64,000 nt of DNA, from assembly GCF_003254465.1 (NCBI RefSeq), contig NZ_QDFI01000011.1, forward strand, positions 17,588 to 81,587. The letters run 5' to 3'. Shown in pieces: positions 36,773 to 48,324 of the stretch (positions within the stretch are counted from its first letter, which is position 1; each line of letters starts with the position of its first letter). Below the pieces are notes generated by a model. That model had not been told where the DNA came from. It ran no database searches and worked only from the letters and a program-made list of their open reading frames with translations. Position numbers and translations under genes: made by a program. The stretch is from Meridianimarinicoccus zhengii (GTDB lineage: Bacteria > Pseudomonadota > Alphaproteobacteria > Rhodobacterales > Rhodobacteraceae).

Positions 36773-37379
36773 GAACCTTCATTCCTTCTTCATCGTTCGC
36801 GTGTGCGGCAAAGAACTGCCGAACTGCCAACTCGATCTCGGCGAGAGCAGTTGCATGATCCACCGCCACCTCCCCCTTCTGGGAGCGGATGAAGACCTGC
36901 CCATCGGCAAGGGTCGGCTCCTCTACCACCGAGAGGGGAAATCCTGGGTCCTTTGGCAGAATCTCGTCAAAAAGCGGCAACGCGCCCGGTGCGACAAGCA
37001 GCGTCACGGGCGCGCCGGCCGCTTCTGCCGCAACCTCGCTGATCTGGGTCCAGACCACACGCGGCAGCACGTGCCGCGCGTACTCTGGAAGAATTCGCGC
37101 GAAGGTCGTTGTGACGAGTTCTTCAAGCTGACGCAGGACATGTCCGCGTGCTTCATGATAGGTGAACGACAGGTCCCCCAGGTTAGCAGCAAAATCGGCG
37201 GATATTGCCTTTCTTTCCGCGGAAAGCGCATTCGCGGAGTCGTCCCAGCCGGCCTCGTACCCCCTTTCGAAGGCGCTCAGCCGTTCTGCCTCCACAGCGC
37301 GGGCATCCGGCTGCGGGTCGGCTTGCGGGGTGGTCCCGAACATATCGAAATTCTCTGGAACGAAGGCACGCACCATCAC
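36765..37379 (-). CDS. fliH: FliH-like flagellar export regulator
   Basis: A 204-residue cytoplasmic protein that should bind and restrain FliI. It is helical, with GYEAGWDDSANALSAERKAI in the first half and a C-terminal part ending ADGQVFIRSQKGEVAVDHAT, as in FliH. The similarity is weak, as always in this family, and the call rests largely on its place between fliF and fliN. Confidence 0.75.
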   Translation of the reverse strand: MMVRAFVPENFDMFGTTPQADPQPDARAVEAERLSAFERGYEAGWDDSANALSAERKAISADFAANLGDLSFTYHEARGHVLRQLEELVTTTFARILPEYARHVLPRVVWTQISEVAAEAAGAPVTLLVAPGALPLFDEILPKDPGFPLSVVEEPTLADGQVFIRSQKGEVAVDHATALAEIELAVRQFFAAHANDEEGMKVHG

Positions 37380-39037
37380 GCCTTCTCCCCGAGTTTCTCG
37401 TCTTCAAGCCAATTGCGCAGGATCTCGAGCGTGTCGGGTTGACGGGCTTCGATCATTGTCTTCAGGCGCGTGACGGGATCGCCGGTATGACTCGCCGAAC
37501 CGTCTGCCACCTCGGAAACGGCCGAGGGCAAGGCCATGATGCCTGGCATCGTCTCGGACCCCGCGGCGGTCGGCGCACCCGCCGGAACCGGTTCAGCCCG
37601 CGCAGTGCTGTTCCCAAGTGCAACCGGCGCCATGGCCTGCGAGACAGCAGCGTCGTCCATATCCGCCGGGAGGGGTCGCCGGCGGCTTGCCAGGATCGGA
37701 CGGATCACGAACACCGCGAGTATGATCGTGACAAGAGCAAGAACCACCAGCTGAACGAGGCGCATCGGGTTCTCGGCGAGGATTTCCGCGAAGCCGCTCC
37801 GCGCCGCCGATGTCCCGCGTTCGACCGTCGGCTCGAATGCAAGTGCCTTGACGGTAATTGTGTCGCCCCGCGCCTCGTCAAAGCCGACAGTGGCTGCGAC
37901 CAGTTCGCGCACGTCGCCGAGCTCGGCGTCGATCGCTTCCGGCTCCGTACCGATTGCGCGTCGATTCACGAGGACAGCCACGGTCAGGCGCTTCACGGCA
38001 CCCGGCATCCGTTCGATATCCCGGATCACCTCGGAAATCTCGAAATTCGTGACCGTTCGTGTTTCCGCGTTCTGGCTTTGCGAGCCGGCAGCGCCGTCCG
38101 CAGCATCGCCATCCGGCAGGTTGCTTGCAACGGTCACCGCGTCGCCTCCGGCATTGCTTTCCGAGGTGGTAATTTCCTCGACATTGGTGCTGATCGCTAC
38201 GCGAGATTGCGGGTCGACCCGCCGTTCGCGGATCGTCTCTGCGTCCGTCACCGGACTGATCGATACTTCCACGATCGCATTTTCAGGGCCGAACCGCGCT
38301 GTCAGCAATCGTTCGACCGCATTGCGCAGCGATTCCTCTTGGGCCCGGGAGCCAGAGCCGAGATTGCCGGGCTCGGCTTCGTCCCCGATCAGCTTCCCGG
38401 TCACGGCATCGACAACGGCGACACGGTCCGGTGTCAGCCCCGGCACGGCGGACGCCACGAGAAATCGGAACGCTTGCGCCCGTGCGGCTGTCAGCCCGCC
38501 GGCTGCCGCGGTCACCGTGATGGATGCGGTCACATCGGTATCGCGCCGGAAGCTTCCCCCTGGCGGTTGCGCGATGTGCACCCGGACCTGCCGGATGCCC
38601 GGACCTGCCAGTATCGTCCGCGCCAGTTCGCCTTCCTTGGCGCGCCAGTAGGCTGCATCGAACATCTGCGACGTCGTTCCGAACCCGGACAGGCCATCGA
38701 GAATCTCGTACCCGGCACCGGACCCCGCCAGCATGCCGTCCGCCGCCAGCTGCATGCGCAGGGCATCCCGCCGCGACGCGTCCACGAAGATCGCGTCCCC
38801 GCGAACTTCGTACCGTGCAGCGGCCGCGTCCAGCGCCTGGATCATTTCACCCGCCTGACGCCCATCGAGACCGCCATAAAGCAACGCCATGTCGGGTGTC
38901 GCCGCCATGCGCGACAGCCCAAGAAGTCCGAGAAAGACACCAAGGGTCGCGACCGCGACGATGACGCGCCTGCGCGGCGACAGCGCCCTCCAAAGACCGA
39001 GCATCTCGTTCAAGAATCGCTCCTCTCGCGTGTTCAA
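37376..39037 (-). CDS. fliF: Flagellar MS-ring protein FliF
   Basis: Membrane-ring protein of 553 residues. The two membrane helices are near 25-45 (VIVAVATLGVFLGLLGL) and 430-450 (VQLVVLALVTIILAVFVIRP). Ring-building motifs include MALLYGGLDGRQAGEMIQAL, ARTILAGPGIRQVRVHIAQP and VKRLTVAVLVNRR. The C-terminal end that binds FliG follows an Ala/Pro-rich linker. It overlaps fliH by four bases and faces away from fliL. Confidence 0.95.
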   Translation of the reverse strand: MNTREERFLNEMLGLWRALSPRRRVIVAVATLGVFLGLLGLSRMAATPDMALLYGGLDGRQAGEMIQALDAAAARYEVRGDAIFVDASRRDALRMQLAADGMLAGSGAGYEILDGLSGFGTTSQMFDAAYWRAKEGELARTILAGPGIRQVRVHIAQPPGGSFRRDTDVTASITVTAAAGGLTAARAQAFRFLVASAVPGLTPDRVAVVDAVTGKLIGDEAEPGNLGSGSRAQEESLRNAVERLLTARFGPENAIVEVSISPVTDAETIRERRVDPQSRVAISTNVEEITTSESNAGGDAVTVASNLPDGDAADGAAGSQSQNAETRTVTNFEISEVIRDIERMPGAVKRLTVAVLVNRRAIGTEPEAIDAELGDVRELVAATVGFDEARGDTITVKALAFEPTVERGTSAARSGFAEILAENPMRLVQLVVLALVTIILAVFVIRPILASRRRPLPADMDDAAVSQAMAPVALGNSTARAEPVPAGAPTAAGSETMPGIMALPSAVSEVADGSASHTGDPVTRLKTMIEARQPDTLEILRNWLEDEKLGEKA

Positions 39038-39067
39038 CGTGTTTTCCCGAGAAATGACTGATGCGGA

Positions 39068-39082
39068 TTAACAGTCGGTTAG
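39068..39082. promoter_or_regulatory. Possible CtrA site between fliF and fliL
   Basis: TTAACAGTCGGTTAG is TTAA-N7-TTAG, one base from the CtrA consensus TTAA-N7-TTAA. It is in the 90-base divergent region of the second flagellar block, matching the element near 10.65 kb. Confidence 0.45.
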
Positions 39083-39127
39083 CCGACTCGGTGCTATCGA
39101 CGTGACAACGATGAAGGGAGTTGCAGG

Positions 39128-39625
39128 ATGGCTGAATCCCGCGTTCAGGAAGAGACACCGGAGGCAACGGGCGCGAGCCAGCGCGCACCCCTCGTGCTTG
39201 CCACGATCACTGCCTTAGCCCTGGGAGCAACAGGCTACATGGCCGTGGGCAACGGCCTCGTACCAGGATTGCCGGCAGACCGTGGCACGATGGCTGCGGG
39301 TTCCGAAGGTACCGCTACGCCGCCGGGCGTGGTGTATCTCGAAATGGAGCCATTCATGGTGACGATACCGCGCACGGATCCGGTGCGCCAACTTCGTCTC
39401 GAACTCCAGTTGGAGGTCCCGATGGGCGCCGAGGCCGAGGTCCGCGCCCTGTCACCACGGCTGGAGGACACGATGAACACCTATCTCAGGTCGATCGACC
39501 TGACCGATATCGAGGACCCCGACACCCTCCTGCGCATGCGGATGCAACTGCTCAGGCGATTGCAGGTCGCCGCGGGCGACGGCCTCATCGAAGACCTCCT
39601 TGTCACGCAATTCCTGATTTCATGA
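39128..39625 (+). CDS. fliL: Flagellar basal body-associated protein FliL
   Basis: Single-pass inner-membrane protein that supports the stator, 165 residues. The membrane helix is about 22-45 (PLVLATITALALGATGYMAV). The periplasmic domain has YLEMEPFMVTIPRTDPVRQL, LRLELQLEVPMGAEAEV and a closing LIEDLLVTQFLIS. Start has GAAGGGAG upstream. First gene of fliL-unknown-motE-motA-unknown. A second FliL-like gene is at 14.8 kb. Confidence 0.9.
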   Translation: MAESRVQEETPEATGASQRAPLVLATITALALGATGYMAVGNGLVPGLPADRGTMAAGSEGTATPPGVVYLEMEPFMVTIPRTDPVRQLRLELQLEVPMGAEAEVRALSPRLEDTMNTYLRSIDLTDIEDPDTLLRMRMQLLRRLQVAAGDGLIEDLLVTQFLIS

Positions 39626-39635
39626 GGTAATCTGC

Positions 39636-40013
39636 ATGGAGTTTATCGCAGACCTTCTTCTGATTGCGGCTGCCCTTGGCGCAGCTTTCTACTGTTTCAT
39701 TCTGTCGCGACGCCTGTCGACGCTCAATTCCGCCGAAGGTGGGATCGGTAAGGCCATCGCGACCCTGTCAGAACAGGTCGAACGGCTTGAACGAACCCTC
39801 GAAGGGTCGCGTGAACGTGCCGAGGACGTGGACAAGCGCTTGCGCTCCGCCATCGAAGAGGCCGGAAGGGCCGAGGCAGCCATTGTCGCGGCACTTGCCG
39901 CATCCCCACCGGTACGCACCGCGCCAAAGACGCAAGGCCCGCGACCGGAACCGCAACCGGCGTCGTTCAGACGAAGGCTCTTTTCCGATGCAGCAGCGGA
40001 GAGGGAAACATGA
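39636..40013 (+). CDS. Small membrane protein with coiled coil, flagellar locus
   Basis: A 125-residue protein of unknown function. The N terminus is one membrane helix (about 3-24, FIADLLLIAAALGAAFYCFI). A coiled coil follows (about 40-85, ATLSEQVERLERTLEGSRER onward), then a Pro/Arg-rich tail. It lies between fliL and motE and overlaps motE by four bases, so a part in motor or stator assembly is likely. Confidence 0.72.
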   Translation: MEFIADLLLIAAALGAAFYCFILSRRLSTLNSAEGGIGKAIATLSEQVERLERTLEGSRERAEDVDKRLRSAIEEAGRAEAAIVAALAASPPVRTAPKTQGPRPEPQPASFRRRLFSDAAAERET

Positions 40014-40591
40014 CCCGCAGCCGACACCAGTCACGTACACGCAACGGCAACGTCACCGCCGTCCTGATCGGCCTGTTCATCTTGTCGGCGGGAATCCGGC
40101 TTACCGCTGGTCCTCTGCCTGCACTGGCGCGCGATGTATCCGACACGGATTTCTCTGCCCTGTCCCGATATCCGGAACGTGATTTCGCCAGCGGCGCGAA
40201 CGTTCTGGAATCGCTTCTTGCCGAGGTCGAAGCCCGCAAGGCGGAACTCGCAACCCGAGAAGCGGAACTGGAGCGGCGTGAACAGGAGGCTGATACGCTT
40301 GCGCTCAGCATCCTTTCCCAACTGAACGAGCTCGAGGCTGCGGAAGAGCGCCTTGAACGGATGCTCTCGCTCGCGCGCACGGCAGCAGAAACCGACATTG
40401 CGCAGTTGGTGAGCGTGTACGAGGCGATGAAACCAAAGGACAGCGCCCGGATTTTTTCCGAGATGACACCGGATTTCGCTGCCGGGTTCCTCGCGCGGAT
40501 GCAACCCGAGGTCGCAGCACGTGTCATCGCCGAGTTGGAAGCGGAGAAGGCCTATTCGATCAGTGTCGTCCTGGCCGGAAGAAACCTCTGA
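40010..40591 (+). CDS. motE: MotE-like flagellar motor protein
   Basis: Periplasmic protein of 193 residues with an N-terminal signal or anchor (about 14-40). A long coiled coil follows (about 70-120, EARKAELATREAELERREQE), then an MgtE-N-like helical domain (VYEAMKPKDSARIFSEMTPD to MQPEVAARVIAELE). This matches MotE, known in Rhizobiales as a chaperone for the periplasmic motor protein MotC. Here the large exported protein after motA would be the candidate client. Confidence 0.8.
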   Translation: MTRSRHQSRTRNGNVTAVLIGLFILSAGIRLTAGPLPALARDVSDTDFSALSRYPERDFASGANVLESLLAEVEARKAELATREAELERREQEADTLALSILSQLNELEAAEERLERMLSLARTAAETDIAQLVSVYEAMKPKDSARIFSEMTPDFAAGFLARMQPEVAARVIAELEAEKAYSISVVLAGRNL

Positions 40592-40633
40592 GCGCGGATG
40601 CCGCGCGATTGCACTTGAGACAGGAGCAGACCG

Positions 40634-41503
40634 ATGCTTGCAGTTGCCGGAATTGCGGCGGTTTTCATCATGGTTTTCGGCGGTTACCTGCTTGCGGGCG
40701 GCAAGATGGGAATCATTCTCAAGGCCTTGCCCTTCGAGTTCGTGATGATTGGCGGTGCCGCAACAGGCGCCTTTCTGATCTCGAACGACGGATCGACAGT
40801 GAAGGCCGTCTTTCGCGACATCGGGCAGGTTTTTCGCGGACCGCAATGGAAGAACGCTGACTACCGCGATCTGCTGTGCCTCTTGTCGGAACTGATCCGG
40901 CTGGCGCGGCAGAACCCCGTGGAGCTTGAACGCCATATCGAGGAACCGGCGTCATCCACGCTCTTCGAACGCTACCCGAAGATCCAGTCAGACAAGGAAG
41001 CGGTGTCCTTGATCGCCGACACGTTCCGATCGGCTTCGATGAATTACAGCGATCCCCACCAAGTAGAGGATCTGCTCGAAGGACGGCTTCGTGAAAAGTT
41101 CCAGCACCGACTTCATACAAGCCACGCGCTTCAGACAATGGCCGATGGGTTGCCCGCGCTCGGGATCGTGGCGGCCGTTCTGGGGGTGATCAAGACAATG
41201 GCATCGATCGACCAGCCTCCCGAAGTTCTCGGCAAGCTGATCGGCGGGGCGCTTGTCGGAACGTTTCTCGGTGTCTTCCTCGCTTATGGTCTTGTCGGTC
41301 CACTAGCGGCGCGCATTCGCGCCATTCGGGAAGAGGATCAACATTTCTACCAGATCATTGGCGACGTCCTGATCGCGAACCTGCAAAAGCACCCGACCAA
41401 CATTTGCATCGAAGTCGGAAGGCAGTCCGTCCCCGCCCATGTGCGTCCGTCATTCGGCGACTTGAGCGACTCGCTCAAGGAAGCACGGAGCCGCGCGGCA
41501 TGA
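40634..41503 (+). CDS. motA: Flagellar stator protein MotA
   Basis: Proton-channel stator subunit, 289 residues, four membrane helices. Family blocks are GGYLLAGGKMGIILKALPFE, DGLPALGIVAAVLGVIKTMA and GALVGTFLGVFLAYGLVGPL. The cytoplasmic loop between helices 2 and 3 contacts FliG. ACAGGAGCAG precedes the ATG. Its partner motB does not follow; a large exported protein overlaps its stop instead. Confidence 0.95.
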   Translation: MLAVAGIAAVFIMVFGGYLLAGGKMGIILKALPFEFVMIGGAATGAFLISNDGSTVKAVFRDIGQVFRGPQWKNADYRDLLCLLSELIRLARQNPVELERHIEEPASSTLFERYPKIQSDKEAVSLIADTFRSASMNYSDPHQVEDLLEGRLREKFQHRLHTSHALQTMADGLPALGIVAAVLGVIKTMASIDQPPEVLGKLIGGALVGTFLGVFLAYGLVGPLAARIRAIREEDQHFYQIIGDVLIANLQKHPTNICIEVGRQSVPAHVRPSFGDLSDSLKEARSRAA

Positions 41504-43368
41504 AGCAGGCGAGCCACCTACTTATTCTCATGTTGCTCTGTCTCACGCCAGGATCGTCAGCGGCGGATACGCGCGTGCGCTCAGGCGAACATGACAGTTT
41601 CACGCGACTGGTCTTCTACCTTCCGGCAAAAGTCGATGACTGGTCCGTACTGCGAACCGACGACGGCTACGTGATAGGCATCGAACCTGCGCCGGTCGCG
41701 CTGGATACATCGGAAGTGTTCAGTTTCATTCCGCGTACACGCATCCGCGACATCGAACTTCGCGACGGCCGGGTCTGGATCGGGTCGGATTGCGACTGCC
41801 ACCTGTCGCTCTTCCGCGCACGCCCAGACATCATCGCCGTTGACATGCGCGACGGCCCGGACCCGGCCGGAACGCCTGAACAGGCGGTCACCGCTTCTGA
41901 CCGACGCCGCGCCGCCCCGTCACTCCCCCGCCTGTTCGGCGCCGACACGCCGCAAGACAATTCGGTTCCGTCGCTGGTCGCGTTCATGCCGGCGGTTCCG
42001 CCGTCAGATCAGATCGATCCGAACGCGCTCGCCACCGCTGTGGCCCGCGCGACGTCCGGGGGACTGCTGAACCGGAGCGATCTGGATACCCGTTTGGAAG
42101 GTCAGGGCATCGAGACACGCAGTGCGCTTGATCGCGCGGAACCGGACGATGCGCGCCTCGCGCAGTCGGCGCTCTGTCAGAGCATTTCCTTGCTTGACGA
42201 ATTGCTGGAGATCACGCCTTCGACTGCGTGGCAACGGATCGAGACGGAGGCCGAAGCCGACGACGGGCAGACCGCGCGCGCATTAGCCTACCTGTCACTC
42301 GGCTTCGGCGCAGAGGCTGCCGTTGCATTTTCCGAAAGCGCATTGCCTGCCGGATCGGGCTTGCTGCTGGCACGGATCGCCCAATCCGTCGACGCACCGG
42401 CGCGGTCGGCCGCCGGGGATCTTCAGCCCGTTCGGCACTGCGATGGCGTACCCGGCCTTATTGCCACGCTTGCCTCACCAGAAGAGGTGGAGTTGACAGA
42501 GGACGGCAGCCGCGCACTCGTGGCGACGCTGTCGCGCCTTCCACCGCCATTGCGCGCGCACCTCGCAGCACGGCTGGAAGCAAGACTCGCCGCAGCGGGA
42601 TTCTCGGAACTCGCGCAATCGGCGCGTTTCACATACCAGCGCACGGGCGATGGCCCTGACCCTGACAACCCGCGGGCAGTCGCAGGATCGTCTCGCGCCG
42701 ATGATCGGCCTGCACTGCCGGACACGCCGTTCTTCGACCCAGATGTGAGCGGAGATGTCATCGATACGATCGCTGCCGGTCGGTTCGCACAGGAAGACCG
42801 AATTCTGATCGAGGCATGGATACAGGAAGCACCAAGTACGGCAGAGGCCGATGCGGCAACGGGTGTCTACGTGTCGGCCCTCAACCGGGCTGGTCGGCCG
42901 CTAGATGCACTGTCGCATCTCGACGCGCGCATGGGGCGGCGGGGCATCATGCGCCCGGACATCGAGGCCGCTATGGTCGAGACGCTCCGCGCCGCGGCAA
43001 GTCAACTCGGTCCCGGCGCCTTGATCCTGCTGGATGCCCGACTGACGGAACGACCGTGGTATGAGCAGCTGCCCGAGGAGGTGCGGCGCGCATTCTCGTC
43101 GCGTGTCGCCGCAGTCCGCTCCGAAATCCTGGGGGCACGAAACGGTGACGAACCTCCGCAGTTGCGACCGGCCGCAGGCGAGGTTGGAACCGACACCGGC
43201 ACAGGCACCGGCGCGATCAGCGAGTTTCCGGACGGCACAACGATATCGCCGAGACGGCTCGCGGCGGATGCCGCGATCGCCTCGGCTGCCGACAGCATCG
43301 CCCGCTCAGCGCGACTACGCGCCGAGGCGGCAGAACTGGCCCAGGTCCTGATGCGCGCGACACCGTGA
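41500..43368 (+). CDS. Large exported protein coupled to motA, AMIN-like N terminus
   Basis: A 622-residue secreted protein. The signal peptide is about residues 1-22 (LLILMLLCLTPGSSAADT). The next 90 residues resemble an AMIN-type wall- or ring-binding domain (EHDSFTRLVFYLPAKVDDWS, then GYVIGIEP and RIRDIELRDGRVWI). The rest is helical, Ala-rich and repeat-like, with acidic linkers. The ATG overlaps the motA stop (ATGA), so it is made with MotA. Position and export suggest a MotC-like periplasmic motor factor, but I see no firm sequence match to MotC. Confidence 0.75.
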   Translation: MKQASHLLILMLLCLTPGSSAADTRVRSGEHDSFTRLVFYLPAKVDDWSVLRTDDGYVIGIEPAPVALDTSEVFSFIPRTRIRDIELRDGRVWIGSDCDCHLSLFRARPDIIAVDMRDGPDPAGTPEQAVTASDRRRAAPSLPRLFGADTPQDNSVPSLVAFMPAVPPSDQIDPNALATAVARATSGGLLNRSDLDTRLEGQGIETRSALDRAEPDDARLAQSALCQSISLLDELLEITPSTAWQRIETEAEADDGQTARALAYLSLGFGAEAAVAFSESALPAGSGLLLARIAQSVDAPARSAAGDLQPVRHCDGVPGLIATLASPEEVELTEDGSRALVATLSRLPPPLRAHLAARLEARLAAAGFSELAQSARFTYQRTGDGPDPDNPRAVAGSSRADDRPALPDTPFFDPDVSGDVIDTIAAGRFAQEDRILIEAWIQEAPSTAEADAATGVYVSALNRAGRPLDALSHLDARMGRRGIMRPDIEAAMVETLRAAASQLGPGALILLDARLTERPWYEQLPEEVRRAFSSRVAAVRSEILGARNGDEPPQLRPAAGEVGTDTGTGTGAISEFPDGTTISPRRLAADAAIASAADSIARSARLRAEAAELAQVLMRATP

Positions 43369-43587
43369 AGCTGTTTGCCCGAAATGCGGTCCGCAACAAG
43401 TTTCCTGCCGCCAACACACCCCCGAGCGCCCACCATTTAACCTGACGCGAGCTTCGACGCCGCGTGCGAGGATACGAGGCGGCAAATGCGAGTCTCGTCT
43501 TCGGCGGTTGCCCGCGCCGCACAGCCCGGCCTATACCGGCGCTGGCCCGGTCGGCGGGTGGATCGGGCACGGGATCGGAGCGGACGC

Positions 43588-44490
43588 ATGGCTGCGGACA
43601 GCGACAGGCAAGGCACGACGCAGGGGAATCCGTGGACCCGACGCGCCATCCTTGCACTACTTTGGATACCGTCCCTCTTGCCCTATGCGCCGCGGATCGC
43701 CGTGATCGCCTGGATCATGGCTCGGGTCTTTGCCCCGATCGCGGGATATGACCGGCGCATCCGCGAGAACCTCGCCCACGTCCTGCCCGACATGCCCGTG
43801 TCGGAGGTACGGCGGTTGACCCGCGCAGTTCCCGCGAATACGGGCCGCATGCTGGGCGAAATCGCGGCGGGAAAACCCTTCATCGATCGCGTTTCGCGCA
43901 TTCCCATGACGGGACCCGGGCTGGACGCGCTGGACGCTGCGCGCAACTCCGGCCAGCCGATTATCGTGGTCAGCGGGCACTTCGGCAATTTCGATGCCGC
44001 ACGCTGTGCGCTGGGCCGCCGCGGCCACGAGATCGGCGCGCTCTACCGGCCCGTCGACGATCCCGCCCTCGACCGGATATTCCACGACGCGCTCAGCCGG
44101 ATCGCCGCACCCGTATTTCCGCGCGGGCGCCGGGGTCTTGCACAGATGGTAAGGTTCCTGCGCGCCGGCAACACGGTCGCGATCCTGCTGGACCAGTATG
44201 TACACGGCGGCGCTGTTCTGCGCTTTTTCGGCAAACCCGCGCCAACGTCGCTGTCGGCCGCAGAGATGGCACTGAAATACGGCGCGCTTCTGGTTCCTGT
44301 CTACGGTATCCGGCGCGGTGCGACGTTCGATATCGTCGCCGAGGCGCCGATCCCGCACAGCACGCCCGAAATCATGACGCAAGCAATCAACGACAGCCTT
44401 GAAGCGCGTGTCCGGTCGGACATGGATCAATGGCTGTGGATTCACCGGCGATGGAAACCCGATCTCGATCGGTCCGCAGAGCCGGCGTGA
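43588..44490 (+). CDS. LpxL/HtrB-family lysophospholipid (lipid A) acyltransferase
   Basis: Inner-membrane acyltransferase of 300 residues that adds a fatty acyl chain to lipid A or a related lipid. The catalytic HX4D is His131-Asp136 in SGHFGNFDAARC. An N-terminal helix (about 20-48) anchors it, and the later QYVHGGAVLRFFGKPAPTS and QWLWIHRRWKP blocks are typical. The frame is open further upstream, but the ATG at 43588 has GGAG eight bases before it. The 219 bases between it and the motA operon show no gene. Confidence 0.88.
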   Translation: MAADSDRQGTTQGNPWTRRAILALLWIPSLLPYAPRIAVIAWIMARVFAPIAGYDRRIRENLAHVLPDMPVSEVRRLTRAVPANTGRMLGEIAAGKPFIDRVSRIPMTGPGLDALDAARNSGQPIIVVSGHFGNFDAARCALGRRGHEIGALYRPVDDPALDRIFHDALSRIAAPVFPRGRRGLAQMVRFLRAGNTVAILLDQYVHGGAVLRFFGKPAPTSLSAAEMALKYGALLVPVYGIRRGATFDIVAEAPIPHSTPEIMTQAINDSLEARVRSDMDQWLWIHRRWKPDLDRSAEPA

Positions 44491-44514
44491 CGCATCCGTC
44501 AGGATACACTGGAA

Positions 44515-45258
44515 CTAGTCGAGCCGCGCGGCGGAGAGTATGGGCCCCTGCCCGGCCGCTTGCACGAGAACCGCGCCGGGTTGCGGTTCGGGCGGCGCGG
44601 GGATGGCGAATTCCGCGGGCGACTGTCCGTCCCAGGTACCCAGAACCGCCCAATCCGTGACGACATTCGCATAGTGGAGCGTGTGGCCCGCGTTCTCGCC
44701 GCGGCTGATCTCGATCTCGCGCAGGGGCGCATAGCGCACCACGATCACCTCGGCCGCGGGTTCCATCGCGGCGAGGGGCGTCAGTCGCACCCGGACACCG
44801 CCATCGTCCCGCGCCTCGATGTCGATCCGCATCACCGCGGGCCGGTCCTGTTCCGCTGCGATTGCGTCGTGTATGCGGCCTTTCTTGGTGCCCGCGATCT
44901 CAACTCGCCCGGCCACGATCATCTGCGGCGTATAGATCATGCGCTGCCCGGCGGCGTGGGCATAGGTCTTCTGACGCTTGGTAAACGCGGCCTTGGCAAA
45001 CCGGTCCGTCCAGCCGATGTAATCCCAGTAATCCACGTGCAGCGCGAGCGGCAGGACACCGGGATCTTGCGCCAGTTCCGCCAGAAACGCATCGGCGGGC
45101 GGGCATGCCGCGCATCCCTGCGACGTGAACAGTTCGACCACCACGGGCGCGTTCGACTCTTCTGCCAGGCCAGGTCCGGCTGCCGCAGACACCGCCAATG
45201 TCAAGCCGAGAACCCTCCGGACCAGTCCCCGCCTGAGTTCCCGCGCGCGCCGTCTCAT
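44515..45258 (-). CDS. DUF1223 exported thioredoxin-like protein
   Basis: A 247-residue secreted protein of the DUF1223 family with a thioredoxin-type fold. A signal peptide (about 10-32, VRRVLGLTLAVSAAAGPGLA) is followed by VVELFTSQGCAACPPADAFL, where CxxC is the only likely redox site. Other family blocks are ALHVDYWDYIGWTDRFA and RMIYTPQMIVAGR. The function is unknown. An ATG at 45285 is also possible. It converges on the acyltransferase gene and faces away from acnA. Confidence 0.85.
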   Translation of the reverse strand: MRRRARELRRGLVRRVLGLTLAVSAAAGPGLAEESNAPVVVELFTSQGCAACPPADAFLAELAQDPGVLPLALHVDYWDYIGWTDRFAKAAFTKRQKTYAHAAGQRMIYTPQMIVAGRVEIAGTKKGRIHDAIAAEQDRPAVMRIDIEARDDGGVRVRLTPLAAMEPAAEVIVVRYAPLREIEISRGENAGHTLHYANVVTDWAVLGTWDGQSPAEFAIPAPPEPQPGAVLVQAAGQGPILSAARLD

Positions 45259-45347
45259 CCCCTGGCCCCTTCTGTCGTACCCCAACGCCGCTCATATCTA
45301 GGCGATGGACGGCAACCCTGCCAATCACCCTTTCGAGACCCGCTGCA

Positions 45348-45376
45348 TTGCGTTTCGGTGTGCGACGGTATACAAT
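45348..45376 (+). promoter_or_regulatory. Probable acnA promoter
   Basis: TTGCGT (45348-45353) and TACAAT (45371-45376) are 17 bases apart; the -10 matches five of six consensus bases. The start would leave a leader of about 85 bases before acnA. The same TTGCGT -35 occurs before carB. Confidence 0.45.
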
Positions 45377-45466
45377 AAGTCGCACCCGCGTGCCCTTGAT
45401 CGGCTTCTGCCGCAGGGGCATACCGATCCCAGCTCAACTCCGCTTCATTCCGGGAGATCACACGCC

Positions 45467-48256
<2,790 letters not shown>

Positions 48257-48277
48257 TCCGCCCGACATCGAAAGGAG

Positions 48278-48303
48278 AACCCGCGCTTCGGCGCGGGTTT
48301 TTT
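48278..48303 (+). terminator. Rho-independent terminator of acnA
   Basis: CCCGCGC (48280-48286) pairs with GCGCGGG (48291-48297) around a TTCG tetraloop, followed by six T residues (48298-48303). Two A-T pairs extend the stem. It lies 21 bases after the acnA stop and is the clearest terminator in the window. Confidence 0.93.
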
Positions 48304-48324
48304 CACGTCCGAAGCGTGGTGGAC

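Noticed and set aside
45305..45466. Longer N terminus for acnA
   Set aside because: The added 54 residues do not match the family, and the ATG at 45467 has a ribosome binding site behind a promoter-like element.
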